A DNA stretch of 64,000 nt from Pyrus communis (lineage: Eukaryota > Streptophyta > Magnoliopsida > Rosales > Rosaceae), in assembly GCF_963583255.1 (NCBI RefSeq), contig NC_084813.1:16009799-16073798 (forward strand). Reading direction: 5' to 3'. Positions 1-10,537 of the stretch are shown here, piece after piece (within the stretch, counting starts at the first letter, position 1; every line of letters begins with the position of its first letter). The notes under the pieces are model-generated. The model worked only from the letters and a program-made list of their open reading frames with translations. It was not told the DNA's origin and made no database searches. Made by a program: the position numbers and the translations under genes.

Positions 1-721
1 CGTAGGAGTTTATCTCGTGTAAGGTAAGGCTGCACAAAGGTAGTAAAGCTGCTCCATAGATAGGGATCTAGGAATTGAGCTTGTTTGGTCTTTGTATGAA
101 CCTTTGTTTACACTAGTGGATTGGACTCAGAGGAGAGTCCTGGGTTTTTTTTAACCCAGAGGTAGGTTTTTCCGGCAAAAAAATATCTTGTGTTCAAGTT
201 ATGTTTATTGTGTCACACATCCCACATACACATACATGGTACATATATTTGTTGAACATTTAAATGGTATGTGCTCATTGTCATGCTCACTTGACACATT
301 AATAACTTGCAACGATTTACAGCCTTGCTGACTAGGATAGTTTTTTGGGAATTGAGATTGGTATTTGAATCTCAAATTTATTGACTAGCAAATCTTTCTT
401 AGGTGACTAGCGGCCTTGACTAGTCAGTCCAGCGGATTATAATTTTTATATATAGGATATTTTAGCTGTTACCAATTTCAGAATCCCAATAAGAATTCCC
501 AAGATTTACACAATCATATTTCTAACTAAATTAGGACTGTAACAATTTTAATCTTTTTCATCTCTTAAATTAAATTTGATAAAAATCTGATCCGATCTAA
601 TTATTCAAATAGTTACCGAATTCATTAATATGATTATAAATAAATTCAGACATCAATCAACATTGATCTAATCTGACGCCAATAAATATACACATATGAA
701 TTATATGTGATTGTATTATAT
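1..721. other. AT-rich intergenic stretch, no gene seen
   Basis: No ORF or exon-like block with splice signals was recognised. The sequence is AT-rich, with simple T and A runs and no clear repeat structure until the foldback element begins near 722. Confidence 0.5.
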
Positions 722-1205
722 AGAGGTATTTTTCGGTTTGCCTCTCGAACTTGTATAGAGTTGCTAATTTTCCTCTCTGAACTTTAATTTTAGCCAATTA
801 CCACATGAACTTTTATAATTAGTCAATTTCCTCCTGTGAACTTGAGCTTTGGCAGGATACCTCCCTAAAATTTTATAAATAGCCAATTCCCCCTAATGTT
901 AGATTTTAAAAATTTTCATCCAATTTCCATCCATCCAATTTTCCATTTTTTTAACCCTCATATAGTTGTCCTGTATTGTTTGCATGATCAAAATGGATGG
1001 AAAATTGGACAAAACTTTTTAAAATCTAGCGTCAGGAGGAGAATTGGCTATTTATAAAAGTTCAGGAGTTATAGGCTAAAATCAAAATTCGAGAAAGAAA
1101 TTGACTAATTATAAAAGTTCAGGAGATAATCGAACAAAATTAAAGTTCAGGAGAAAAACTGTCAGCTTCGTACAAATTCGGTAGGCAAATCAACAAATAT
1201 GCCTT
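722..1205. mobile_element. Foldback (long inverted repeat) MITE-like element
   Basis: Two arms of about 225 bp are imperfect reverse complements. The left arm runs from about 722 to 945 and the right arm from about 985 to 1205; they share blocks such as TAGCCAATT, GAACTTTTATAATTAGTCAA and AGATTTTAAAAA. The loop is about 40 bp. There is no coding capacity. A convincing target-site duplication was not found, so the superfamily is unassigned; a Mutator-like foldback is one option. Only the right arm recurs at 3234-3480, because the downstream tandem duplication starts inside the loop. Confidence 0.7.
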
Positions 1206-1628
1206 AAATATAAGCACCAATAGAGCAAATGTACATGGTCAACGGTTTTATTAGTTGCTGATTAGTTAGGAGTTTCTTTCAGCCCACAGAGAGTTCAATC
1301 CCAAATCTCCCAACAATCTAACCCTCGTCTGCAACCAGGATCCTGCTGACAGCGGCACCGACTGTCCAGATTGAAGGCTTAACTAGATAGGTATGACGGG
1401 TTTAGTTTAATTTCCAATTTCAATTCATGTCTGTTGGTGTTATAATTTGATTTAAGATTAAGTTTAATTTTCAGTTTCAATTTCCAAAGAATTGCTGTTG
1501 GATATATACCCTGATTGGAATTCCTTAATTAAAGTATCTGAATTGATTAGTCTTTTCCTGTAGTTGTGATTTATGTCCTCAGAACCCCATTCAGCTCAGA
1601 TGGGGGAATTGAGATGCTAATTTGAGGT

Positions 1629-1644
1629 GGGGGGGGGGGGGGGG

Positions 1645-1680
<36 letters not shown>
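1629..1680 (+). repeat. Poly-G (19) plus (GA)17 tract in the 5' leader of JIP23 copy 1
   Basis: A run of 19 G residues (1629-1647) leads directly into 17 GA units, and the A of the final GA is the A of the ATG at 1680. The same arrangement at 3895-3934 has 15 G and 13 GA, so the tract has changed length since the duplication. A TATATA sequence lies upstream at 1503-1508. Confidence 0.9.
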
Positions 1681-1686
<6 letters not shown>

Positions 1687-2543
1687 TGGTGAGAGACGTG
1701 TTTGGCAACCCCATCACAACCGCAACTTTGGAGGGTATGCCAGAGTATAGATCTGAGTCTGGGGAAATAACAAGAATCGAAAGGGCACGCGCGGCAATGG
1801 TTATGCAAAAAGCCAGGGGAAAGGACTACGTGAAGGCACGAGCACACGCCGAGCATTTGAAGGACGAATCCGGTACAAAACTCGCCAATCTCGTCCTTAT
1901 TTACAATGCAACAGGAGACACCGTTAGATGTGTTGGTCAGAAAGATTGGATTGGCCTCGACGTAGAGTATCCACCACTGATTGGAAATGGCCAGTGGGCT
2001 GCGTTTCTGACCGTCAAAAACCCCAGTCGTGGTTATGGCTCTACTTCCGCTGTTGTGTATCGCGGCAAGAACGCGGATGGTACCAACTGCGACTATATGC
2101 TGTCTTGGACCAACCCGGCGGACAGGGTTAAATGGGACAACGCGGTAAGTAGTGATTTTATCTGTATGTACATATTTGAAATTGAACGCATTTGATATAT
2201 CTCATGGCATATTTACTTACAATGAATAAACTTGTAGAGATTGAGTCTTCTCACAATGATTTATCGAGTGTGAGCGCGGTTATCTCATGCTCATCCTCAT
2301 TCCTGTACAATGCGTATGTGTGTGCAGGTCTGTACGCAGGTTCGCAGAACTAACCACTTTGACAATAGAGCAACTTGGAGTGAAATCTACAATCGCTTGG
2401 ATACTTTGAGTGAAATCTGCAATAACTTGGATACAACTCGCTCGTCCCAAGAGGATACATGGGATGGATGTTCGTCAATAATCACAACTGACAGTGCTGT
2501 TTTTGCAGTAGTTGAGGGAACACTCACTTTAGAAGATGTCTGA
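1680..2543 (+). CDS. JIP23: 23 kDa jasmonate-induced protein-like, copy 1 (two exons)
   Basis: The exons are 1680-2144 and 2328-2543, joined by a phase-0 intron with GT at 2145 and AG at 2327, giving 226 aa. It resembles the plant 23 kDa jasmonate-induced protein family, known as jasmonate- and stress-induced and without an established biochemical function. Visible blocks are VFGNPIT (residues 7-13), YNATGDT (75-81), GNGQWAAF (102-109), SAVVYRG (123-129), YMLSW (139-143), and DTWDGC plus terminal TLTLEDV in exon 2. No signal peptide or membrane segment is apparent, so a soluble cytosolic protein is inferred. The first ATG is formed by the end of a GA repeat. The second, at 1686, aligns with the start of the third paralogue and may be the ancestral start. 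Exon 2 holds a ten-codon duplication (2379-2438) absent from copy 2. Confidence 0.88.
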
Positions 2544-2670
2544 GTTGATGCATTTGGTGTCATATGTTTCTGCGTTTTGGAAACTTGGAAGGCTAGCTAG
2601 GCAGGTGTCTGGCTGCTTACAAGGAATCTGGACCTCGTTGCGGTTGTCTTGTCGCTTGTCAGGAGCAGAG

Positions 2671-2769
2671 CAGTGGCGGAAATTTGCTGAAGTGAATGCC
2701 GATGGTGCTTGGAAGGATGGTTCTGCAGGGGAGTGGTGTTATTATTTGTGATAGCAATGGTTCTTTTCG
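2671..2769 (+). pseudogene. RNase H-like (RVT_3 type) remnant, unit A
   Basis: Shortly after the JIP23 stop, one frame reads VNADGAW and, after a frameshift, another reads GVIICDSNGSF. These two pieces match the start of the RNase H-like domain found in plant non-LTR retrotransposon proteins, where the Asp of DGAW is a catalytic residue. Only the first strands are present, in two frames, so this is a relic lying in the 3' flank of the gene. The match is short and could be overread. Confidence 0.45.
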
Positions 2770-2775
2770 TTCATA

Positions 2776-3226
2776 ACTTCTTTAATAAGATATTCGTGCA
2801 TTAATATACTTTGTGAACATTGATTTGAGGTTGCAAGTGAACTTTAGCTTTGTTGGTTAAGAGCATTTATCCATGCATTCTGTGCTCGAAATTCTCCTTC
2901 CGTAATTTAGATGAATGTAATATAATTATCTTATTGTTTGCCGAAAAATATGAAATAATTTGAAGTTGGTGCTTTTCTTAAAGGTAAAAAAAAAAAAAAA
3001 AACATCAATTTGAGGTTAGTTCAATGCCTAACTAAGATTGATCAATTGTGTGGCTAAGCCAAATACTTTTAAAATATGTTGTATAGAAAGAAAAATATAA
3101 ACATTGATATGAGGCAGAGGGACGGTGAAGAGAAATTGCGTCATTTATAGTTTGAACCTGAAACTTAGCAGGGTAAAGAAAAATACTCTAACCCCTAGCG
3201 AAATACACCACTTGATAATTTACGTT
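2776..3226. other. 3' flank of JIP23 copy 1, no gene seen
   Basis: AT-rich 3' flank with an A tract near 2986-3002. Nothing coding is recognised. The corresponding sequence in unit B is about 5040-5478. Confidence 0.5.
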
Positions 3227-3894
3227 TTTAACGCTCATATAGTTGTCATGTATTGTTTGCATGATCAAAATGGATGGAAAATTGGACAAAACTTTTTAAA
3301 ATCTAGCGTCGGGAGGAGAATTGGCTATTTATAAGAGTTCAGGGGTTATAGGCTAAAATCAAAATTTGAGAGGGAAATTGATTAATTATAAAAGTTCAGG
3401 GGATAATCGAACAAAATTAAAGTTCAGAGAAAAACTGTCAGCTTCGTACAAATTCGGTAGGCATCAACAAATATGCCTTAAATATAAGCACCAATAGAGC
3501 AAATGTACATGGTCAACGGTTTTATTAGTTGCTGATTAGTTAGGAGTTTCTTTCAGCCCACAGAGAGTTCAATCCCAAATCTCCCAACAATCTAACCCTC
3601 GTCTGCAACCAGGATCCTGCTGACAGCGGCACCGACTGTCCAGATTGAAGGCTTAACTAGATAGGTATGACGGGTTTAGTTTAATTTCCAATTTCAATTC
3701 ATGTCTGTCGGTGTTATAATTTGATTTAAGATTAAGTTTAATTTTCAGTTTCAATTTCCAAAGAATTGCTGTTGGATATATACCCTGATTGGAATTCCTT
3801 AATTAAAGTTGATTAGTCTTTTCCTGTAGTTGTGATTTATGTCCTCAGAACCCCATTCAGCTCAGATGGGGGAATTGAGATGCTAATTTGAGGT

Positions 3895-3908
3895 GGGGGG
3901 GGGGGGGG

Positions 3909-3934
<26 letters not shown>
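3895..3934 (+). repeat. Poly-G (15) plus (GA)13 tract in the 5' leader of JIP23 copy 2
   Basis: Counterpart of the tract at 1629-1680 but shorter. The ATG at 3934 again overlaps the last GA unit. Confidence 0.9.
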
Positions 3935-3940
<6 letters not shown>

Positions 3941-4767
3941 TGGTGAGAGACGTGTTTGGCAACCCCATCACAACCGCAACTTTGGAGGGTATGCCAGAGT
4001 ATAGATCTGAGTCTGGGGAAATAACAAGAATCGAAAGGGCACGCGCGGCAATGGTTATGCAAAAAGCCAGGGGAAAGGACTACGTGAAGGCACGAGCACA
4101 CGCCGAGCATTTGAAGGACGAATCCGGTACAAAACTCGCCAATCTCGTCCTTATTTACAATGCAACAGGAGACACCGTTAGATGTGTTGGTCAGAAAGAT
4201 TGGATTGGCCTCGACGTAGAGTACCCACCACTGATTGGAAATGGCCAGTGGGCTGCGTTTCTGACCGTCAAAAACCCCAGTTATGGTTATGGCTCTACTT
4301 CTGCTGTTGTGTATCGCGGCAAGAACGCGGATGGTACCAACTGCGACTATATGCTGTCTTGGAGCAACCCGGCGGACAGGGTTAAATGGGACAACACGGT
4401 AAGTAGTGATTTTATCTGTATGTACATATTTGAAATTGAACGCATTTGATATATCTCATGGCATATTTACTTACAATGAATAAACTTGTAGAGATCGAGT
4501 CTTCTCAAAATGATTTATCAGGTATGAGCGCGGTTATCTCATGCTCATCCTCATTCCTGTACAATGCGTATGTGTGTGCAGGTCTGTACGCAGGTTCGCA
4601 GAACTAACCACTTTGACAATGGAGCAAATTGGAGTGAAATCTACGATCACTTGTGTACAACTCGCTCGTCCCAAGAGGATACATGGAATGGATGTACGTC
4701 AATCATCACAACTGACAGTGCTGTTTTTGCAGTAGTTGAGGGAACACTCACTTTGGAAGATGTCTGA
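3934..4767 (+). CDS. JIP23: 23 kDa jasmonate-induced protein-like, copy 2 (two exons)
   Basis: The exons are 3934-4398 and 4582-4767 with a phase-0 GT-AG intron, giving 216 aa. Exon 1 encodes 155 residues and differs from copy 1 at three (Arg to Tyr at 117, Thr to Ser at 144, Ala to Thr at 155). Exon 2 lacks the ten-residue insertion of copy 1 and reads WSEIYDHLCTT where copy 1 has two repeats, so this is the ancestral-length form and matches the exon 2 length of the third paralogue. All family blocks are intact with no stops or frameshifts. Promoter and leader match copy 1 apart from microsatellite length, so co-regulation is expected. As in copy 1, the second ATG (3940) may be the ancestral start. 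Confidence 0.9.
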
Positions 4768-4897
4768 GTTGATGCATTTGGTGTCATATGTTTCTGCGTT
4801 TTAGAAACTTGGAAGGCTAGCTAGGCAGGTGTCTGGCTGCTTACAAGGAATCTGGACCTCGTTGCGGTTGTCTTGTCGCTTGTCAGGAGCAGAGCAG

Positions 4898-4996
4898 TGG
4901 CGGAAATTTGCTGAAGTGAATGCCGGTGGTGCTTGGAAGGATGGTTCTGCAGGGGAGTGGTGTTATTATTCGTGATAGCAATGGTTCTTTTCGTTC
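4898..4996 (+). pseudogene. RNase H-like (RVT_3 type) remnant, unit B
   Basis: Duplicate of the remnant at 2671-2769. Here the DGAW motif has become GGAW, losing the catalytic Asp, while the second piece reads GVIIRDSNGSF. This fits decay without constraint. Confidence 0.42.
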
Positions 4997-5659
4997 ATAA
5001 TTTACACTGGTCGAGGCCACCTGATGTAAACTTCTTCAATAAGATATTCGTGCATTAATATACTTTGTGAACATTGATTTGAGGTTGCAAGTGAACTTTA
5101 GCTTTGTTGGTTAAGAGCATTTGTCCATGCATCGAGGTTCTGTGCTCGAAATTCTCCTTCCGTAATTTAGATGAATGTAATGTAATTATCTTATTATTTG
5201 CCAAAAAATATGAAATAATTTGAAGTTGGTGCTTTTCTTAAAGGAAAAAAAAAACATCAATTTGAGGTTAGTTCAATGCCTAACTAAGATTGACCAATTG
5301 TGTGGCTAAGCCGAATACTTTTATAATATGTTGTATAGAAAGAAAAATATAAATATTGATATGAGGCTGAAGGACGGTAAAGAGAAATTGCATCATTTAT
5401 AGTTTGAACCCGAAACTCAGCAGGGTAAAGAAAAATACTCTAACCCCAAGCGAAATACACCACTTGATAATCTACGTTGTTTCACCTCAAAATCCAAAAA
5501 AAAATAAGTAAATTTTCTCTGACCCCGGAGAAAACCAATAATTGCAAAAGTAGCTCCAGCCTCACTGCAACAATTACTAATCAGTGCCGGTACGTGCAGC
5601 AGCTCCATCCCTCCTCCGTTGGCGGTGACTCTTTCTCTGACAGGTTCCATTGATATGAG

Positions 5660-6652
5660 ATGGCTAGGCCCTCCGCGAAGCACACATCAGCTCGGCTGCT
5701 GCTGTTGATATGCGTTGGGCAGCTGGGGATTGCTCTGATTGCCGATTTCCTCTGGTCTTCCTCTCCTCGCTTCATCCATTCTTATAACGACATTGCATAC
5801 AATTGGGCTCCTCCTGTCGATATCTCAAAACATAAAATCATCCCCTCCCCCAAAAAGACTAGCCAAGAAACCCCCCACCAAGGTATTGGTTTTGCTTTCT
5901 AGTTGTTGAATTCTTCATTTTTTATGTGAATTCTCATCAGGATTTTGTTTGGATTATGGTGAAATGCGGGATTTTTTTTTTTTGTTTTTTTTTGTTTGTT
6001 TGGTTGTTTTGTTTAAGTTTTTCGTGCTGGTTTAGGATTTTTCGGGTGAATTTGATCTTAGTGTTGTATCATTTGTGAGGAAGTGTGCCTTTTTAGTTTA
6101 ATTAGTTGCTCGTTGGAGCTCGTTGGCAGTGGTGCTGCTTGGTTTGTACGAATGTTTTCATCCCGGAATTGTTTAGATTGGTAGTAAGTGTTCTGCAAAG
6201 GAATTGGTGCTTTAGTTTCTGGATGTGAGAGTTGGTTCATTTGAAGCTCGTTGATGGTAATTGTAAACTATGATTTGGATTTCGACGAGTTTATTCACTC
6301 CCATTGTTGCGGATTTATTCGGTTCATCAGAATGGAATGCTTTTCGGATTCCACATGAAAATGTAGGAAAAGCAAGGAGAAGATGTGTGAATTTAATAAC
6401 AATTAAAGTTCTAATCGATCCTAGTTCAGCTCTGAATATTGACCATTGTTTATGTTACCTATAGGGGAGCATCAATTACAAAAACGATACTGCTCCTGGG
6501 AGAGTTTCATCAGCAACCTTTGCTGATTTGCCTGGACCAGAATTAAAATGGGAAAGTATGGCTGAGGCACCCATACCTCGTTTTGGATAGAGCTGCTATA
6601 CAGATAAAGAATCTTCTATTTGTGTTTGCTGGATACGGTACCCATTGATTAT
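5660..6652 (+). pseudogene. Kelch-repeat protein (At3g27220-like) 5' fragment, copy A
   Basis: Exon 1 (5660-5882) encodes a basic N-terminus, a hydrophobic anchor (LLLLICVGQLGIALIADFLW, residues about 13-32) and a luminal-type linker, ending at a GT donor (5883). Exon 2 (6465-6652, after TATAG) reads ATFADLPGPELKWESMAEAP and then the start of the first Kelch blade. This layout matches plant membrane-anchored Kelch proteins of the At3g27220 type. An extra T in the PRLDG codons and an extra C before the IDYV codons shift the frame and create a stop near 6588. The remaining Kelch exons are absent; homology stops where LTR sequence begins near 6686. Non-functional. Confidence 0.7.
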
Positions 6653-6685
6653 GTGAGAACGTTGTATTGCTCCTTTACTTCGGTT

Positions 6686-8760
6686 GAATGTGGGGGGTGT
6701 CAACTCGACGACCGAGCTCGGTTGGTGAGTAAATGAATGTGGTGGTGGTGGTGTCGAATGCATTGCTGACTTCTGCATCTTGCGATTGCTACGAGGAAGG
6801 AACTCGTCTCAGCCTCTAGGTTCTAGAGTCTAAAGACAAGGCTACTAGTTTCTTCAAAGTTCATGAACCGTCGGTGTCAGATTCGATCTTCGTAATTATA
6901 TTTGTGCAAATATAAGTGCGCTGAACCGGTACCTGATGAACAAATTATATTTCTCGCAACTGCATGAATCGATATGATAGTATAGCAAGCAAATACGAGT
7001 GTCGTACCCACAAAGATTTGTAAAGTCACCTAACTAAGTCCAATTTTCTAGTACCCACTAGAATAAAAATAACAAAAACAACTAAACTACGAAATTCAAA
7101 TATTTAACCCAAGAGTAGTGATCAAGTAATCTTAAGTGCAATAAATTTAAAAGAGAATTTGTGTAAATAATTTCTGAAAACTACGGTTGAAACACTAGTT
7201 ATCCGACTTCACCATATCAATGCAATTCTATGTCATTAGATAACTTAGTAAGAACAATTCAATTCAGGTTCTAGGGTTCGTTCTTTCTTTATTATGATTA
7301 TCCGTTAGGCATCCAGGTGTAACCAAGTGTTCTTAATCATTAACTTAACCATGGCGTCTAGTCTAAGTCAATAATAAAAAATCCATTAAGTGCAAGAACA
7401 AAGAAAACCAAAAAGTGTCTTAGCATGGCGCTTGCATCAACAACAATTCATTCATCCAAGAGAGCTATCTCAAGGCTAAGCATATGGCATCTACTATAAC
7501 TTTGTCTCATACATCTAAAAATTCATATTAAAGGTAGCTAATCAATAACATGAACAAAAAGAATGATTTAACCACAATGAATGAAACTAGAAACCTTTGA
7601 ATTGAATAAAGAATAAAGTTAACTAAGACATAGAATTATCATGAAGGCTACATCGGATCCCTAATAAAAAATTTAGTTCATCATAACCATCAAATTATAA
7701 CAAAACATAATCATGAAAGTCATAAGTACGAAGTTTGAAAAAGATATTGAAAAACCCTTAGAGAACCCTTGGCGTCTGGCCTTTCCTTTGATCAATCATC
7801 CAACCAACCTGATGAAGTGAGTTTCTCCCCACTTTCAACACTGCTGCCCCTCCTTTAAATAAACATCCAAGGAATATAGAGATAGGTTTAGGTTAGGCTT
7901 TGCTTTGCCACAATTATTGAATCCCAGCCCAAACAGGAATCCCAACATGTTTCCTGATTTAAACTGGACTCCACTTCCGCGTTGAATTCCTGAACTAACC
8001 TTCTCACACTAAAACAGGTATAACTTCTTCTAGAATCATCCGAATTATGATCTGTAATATTCTACCGAAACTAGACATCCAGAGTTTCCCATACAAATGT
8101 GACAAAACACCTAGTTCATCATGGTGAATTTCTTACGTCCCAATGAAAATGACAGTTCTGGCAGCACCTTCCAGCTCCAGTCATAATTTCCAAACAGCAG
8201 CCATTAAATTGTGGATTGAACAAATTAGCATCTGATGATCGTTGAAATACTTCTTGACTTCAGTTCTTCTCAGCTTTGATCCCTTTTAGTCTTAAAATCA
8301 CCAAAAGACTCCAAAGTCTTCTCTATGGTCCATTATCTACAAAATACGCACTAGACACATCAAACAACCAATTTCACAAGAAAACATAGCATAAAACTTA
8401 GGAAATATGGGAAATATAAATGTATAAATATTGTGTTATCAGTACCAGACTATACGGGCACAAATACTCAAAAGAGATAAGTGTCTTTATGGTAAATGTG
8501 GTTCGGCTGTTTGAATGCTGAACTCTAAAATGTACTTGTGAATATCTAATCATAAAATAAACTCGGCTTTCGATGTGCCAAGCCTGATAACACCTCACTT
8601 CGCCGAGAAGGCTAATGAGGTGACCTTTTTCAATAAGATCTCAAGAACTTCTTACTAGCCGAGACTTGAATAAATATCCAGCCGAACTCGAAACAATGCT
8701 GTTAAGACTAACAAAAGGTGCTCCTCGATCGCCTGATTTTAACCACAAGCGCAATATACC
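6686..8760 (-). mobile_element. LTR fragment (same family as 51260-54779), interrupted
   Basis: Segments 6686-6928 and 8447-8760 match, in reverse orientation, consecutive parts of the 3' LTR at 53443-54779 and the LTR at 62857-63316. Shared text includes ACCGAGCTCGG, GCTGACTTC, and AACACCTCACTT followed by GAGAAGGCTAATGAG. The two segments are one LTR split by the 1.5-kb insertion at 6934-8441. The outer ends are degraded and no target-site duplication was found. Confidence 0.7.
6934..8441. mobile_element. Solo LTR (or short LTR-type element) with 5-bp TSD
   Basis: The element starts TGATGAACA and ends TGTTATCA, giving TG...CA termini, and is flanked by perfect 5-bp repeats GTACC (6929-6933 and 8442-8446). 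It spans 1508 bp with no ORF and no second LTR, so it reads as a solo LTR inserted into an older LTR. The family was not identified and the strand is unknown. Confidence 0.65.
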
Positions 8761-9248
8761 ACTATATATTTTACATTGTTTCACTTTAGGTCCTAGTAAA
8801 TTGCCACCGCCTCTTCTGTGCCATTTAGATTGAAAATTTTGATTTATTTACAAAATTACCACCACTTCGCATAGTGGAAGGGCGCCCACACGTCAATCAT
8901 CGTGGATTGCTCTGCTTCGACTACCTTTCCTTCTGTTTCCATCCCCTTTTCTATCCCTTTTTTTTCTCTCCTGACTCTCTTCTCTCTCACTGCCCTATTC
9001 TACCTTATCACTCTACCCTCTACCCTCTCACAATCTCTAACATTTGGCCTTCCGCCCCCTCACGATCTTTCACTCTCTCTCTCTCTCTCTCTCTCTAATT
9101 TCAGAACAATGTGACACAGCTCGAGCTCTCTTCGCATTGGATCAATGGCAGTCATCTAGAGGTGATTTTTCTTTGCCTTGTATATTGGGTTAGTGTATTG
9201 TTAACTTAACTTGGGTAGTGAAGGTTTCGTACTGGCTTAATTTCGATT
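8761..9248. other. Intergenic stretch with CT microsatellite
   Basis: Pyrimidine-rich sequence containing (CT)n at about 9069-9096. Forward ORFs here are low-complexity Ser/Leu/Phe translations of CT-rich DNA. No gene is recognised. Confidence 0.5.
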
Positions 9249-10537
9249 TGAAAGTTCTGGGATGAATACTAGTTTAACCTAGAGGGGGATGAATAGGTTC
9301 CAACTTAAAAATTCAATTCAATTTTAATTTAATTTCCACATTCACAACACATCAAATTATCCTACACATCTGCAGTTAAAAAGATAAATAAAAAGATTAC
9401 ACATGATGTAGGATTCAACGAGGCAAAACCCACCATTGGGAAAATCCTCAGGCTCCCAAGCCATAATACACTAAGAGAAATGAGTATAAAAAGACTTACA
9501 AAATTTGTCAACTAGACACACATACTAGTAGGCACTTTTGTCTCTGCGCTTTACTACTCGATCTCTCTTCAACCTTCGAGTGAAAGTAACATAACACTAA
9601 TGCGGTCGTCAATCACCTTCAACCAATTACAAAACTCATAAGGCACATTTTCATAATTAAGTTGCCAATTAAAGCATAATGAAAACAACATGAAAAATAT
9701 TATTTTCTCTTAAAAATACATGCTCCATAAAAAGCCTATAAAGATCTATGTGCTTGCAGATTTTTCCTATCCGTACACACGCTGCCGAAAGCCTAAATTA
9801 CTATCGATGACAATACATTTATGCAGCAAAGAGAGAAATGAGATATGCACATGCATTCATGCAGATACGTAGCTAACCCAGGAATTGCCAAAATACATGA
9901 AATAACCCACAGTTGAAAAGCAGACTTTCTCTCACACATTCTAATAAGATCAACCTAATGCACCTCACAAAGCTCCCCGTGTAAAGCCTTGTTAAACCTC
10001 TGTGTATGTGTCATGCGGCAGCAGCAACCAAAAAGGTTCACTCATGCATATATGGTAGCCATAAACAAAACCACAGAAACTACTTTAATGCATGCGACGC
10101 CCAAAACCCAAAGCCCAAAACTCTATTGTGCAGCACTCAGTATTATATATGCTCCCTTTCATCCCGTGTGTGTTATATGCGGCAGCCACCAAAGCAGACA
10201 TGATCTAATGCATATATATCTATAGTCTGCAACAAGACTTCTATTCCAATACAAATAAAAAACCTATAGATAATAACCTGATTGAAAGATAATGATGATG
10301 CTTTGACAAAATAATTAACAGAAAAGAGGAACACGAGATAATGATTAATAACCTAGATTATATGAATACACATGTCAAACTTACCTGAGTGAATATCTCT
10401 GAAACACTCGTCACTTTTGTGATCGAGAGCACGAGAGACAACCTTAGACTAAAATAATTAAAATAAAAAACATGTACTAGTCTAAGACATTACAAACTCA
10501 GGCGTAGTGTTTAAGAATTGTCAATTTTACACTAACA
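9249..10537 (-). repeat. 3' LTR of the copia-type element
   Basis: Aligned with 14584-16010 over most of its length, for example GTTTAACCTAGAGGGGG near its start and TTACACTAACA at its inner end. It is about 140 bp shorter than its partner and diverged by substitutions and indels, so the insertion is not recent. Confidence 0.85.

Larger units (their letters stand above)
957..3226 (+). repeat. Tandem segmental duplication, unit A (with JIP23 copy 1)
   Basis: This unit is repeated head-to-tail at about 3234-5478. Homology starts at CTCATATAG (957 and 3234) and ends near TACGTT (about 3226 and 5478). Both units carry the foldback right arm, promoter, two-exon JIP23 gene, RNase H remnant and 3' flank. 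Differences are mostly microsatellite length, a few substitutions and small indels, including about 30 bp present only in unit B near 5000-5030, so the duplication looks recent. Confidence 0.9.
3227..5478 (+). repeat. Tandem segmental duplication, unit B (with JIP23 copy 2)
   Basis: Second unit of the head-to-tail duplication. The A/B junction lies near 3221-3234, where the 3' end of unit A (TACGTT) runs into TTTAAC and then CTCATATAG. Only a few T residues are shared at the join, which points to end-joining or microhomology rather than recombination between long repeats. Confidence 0.9.

Noticed and set aside
1617..1856. Minus-strand ORFs ending in Leu-Ser repeats and poly-Pro opposite JIP23 copies 1 and 2
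   Set aside because: Antisense shadows of exon 1 and of the GA and G tracts.
5471..8800. Weak similarity between 5440-5490 and 8745-8790 (around TACGTTGTTTCAC and TACATTGTTTCAC)
   Set aside because: Too short and diverged to support a shared element or duplication border.
9989..10225. ORFs at 9989-10225 and 15411-15629 with similar peptides
   Set aside because: They are the same non-coding segment of the two LTRs of the copia-type element.
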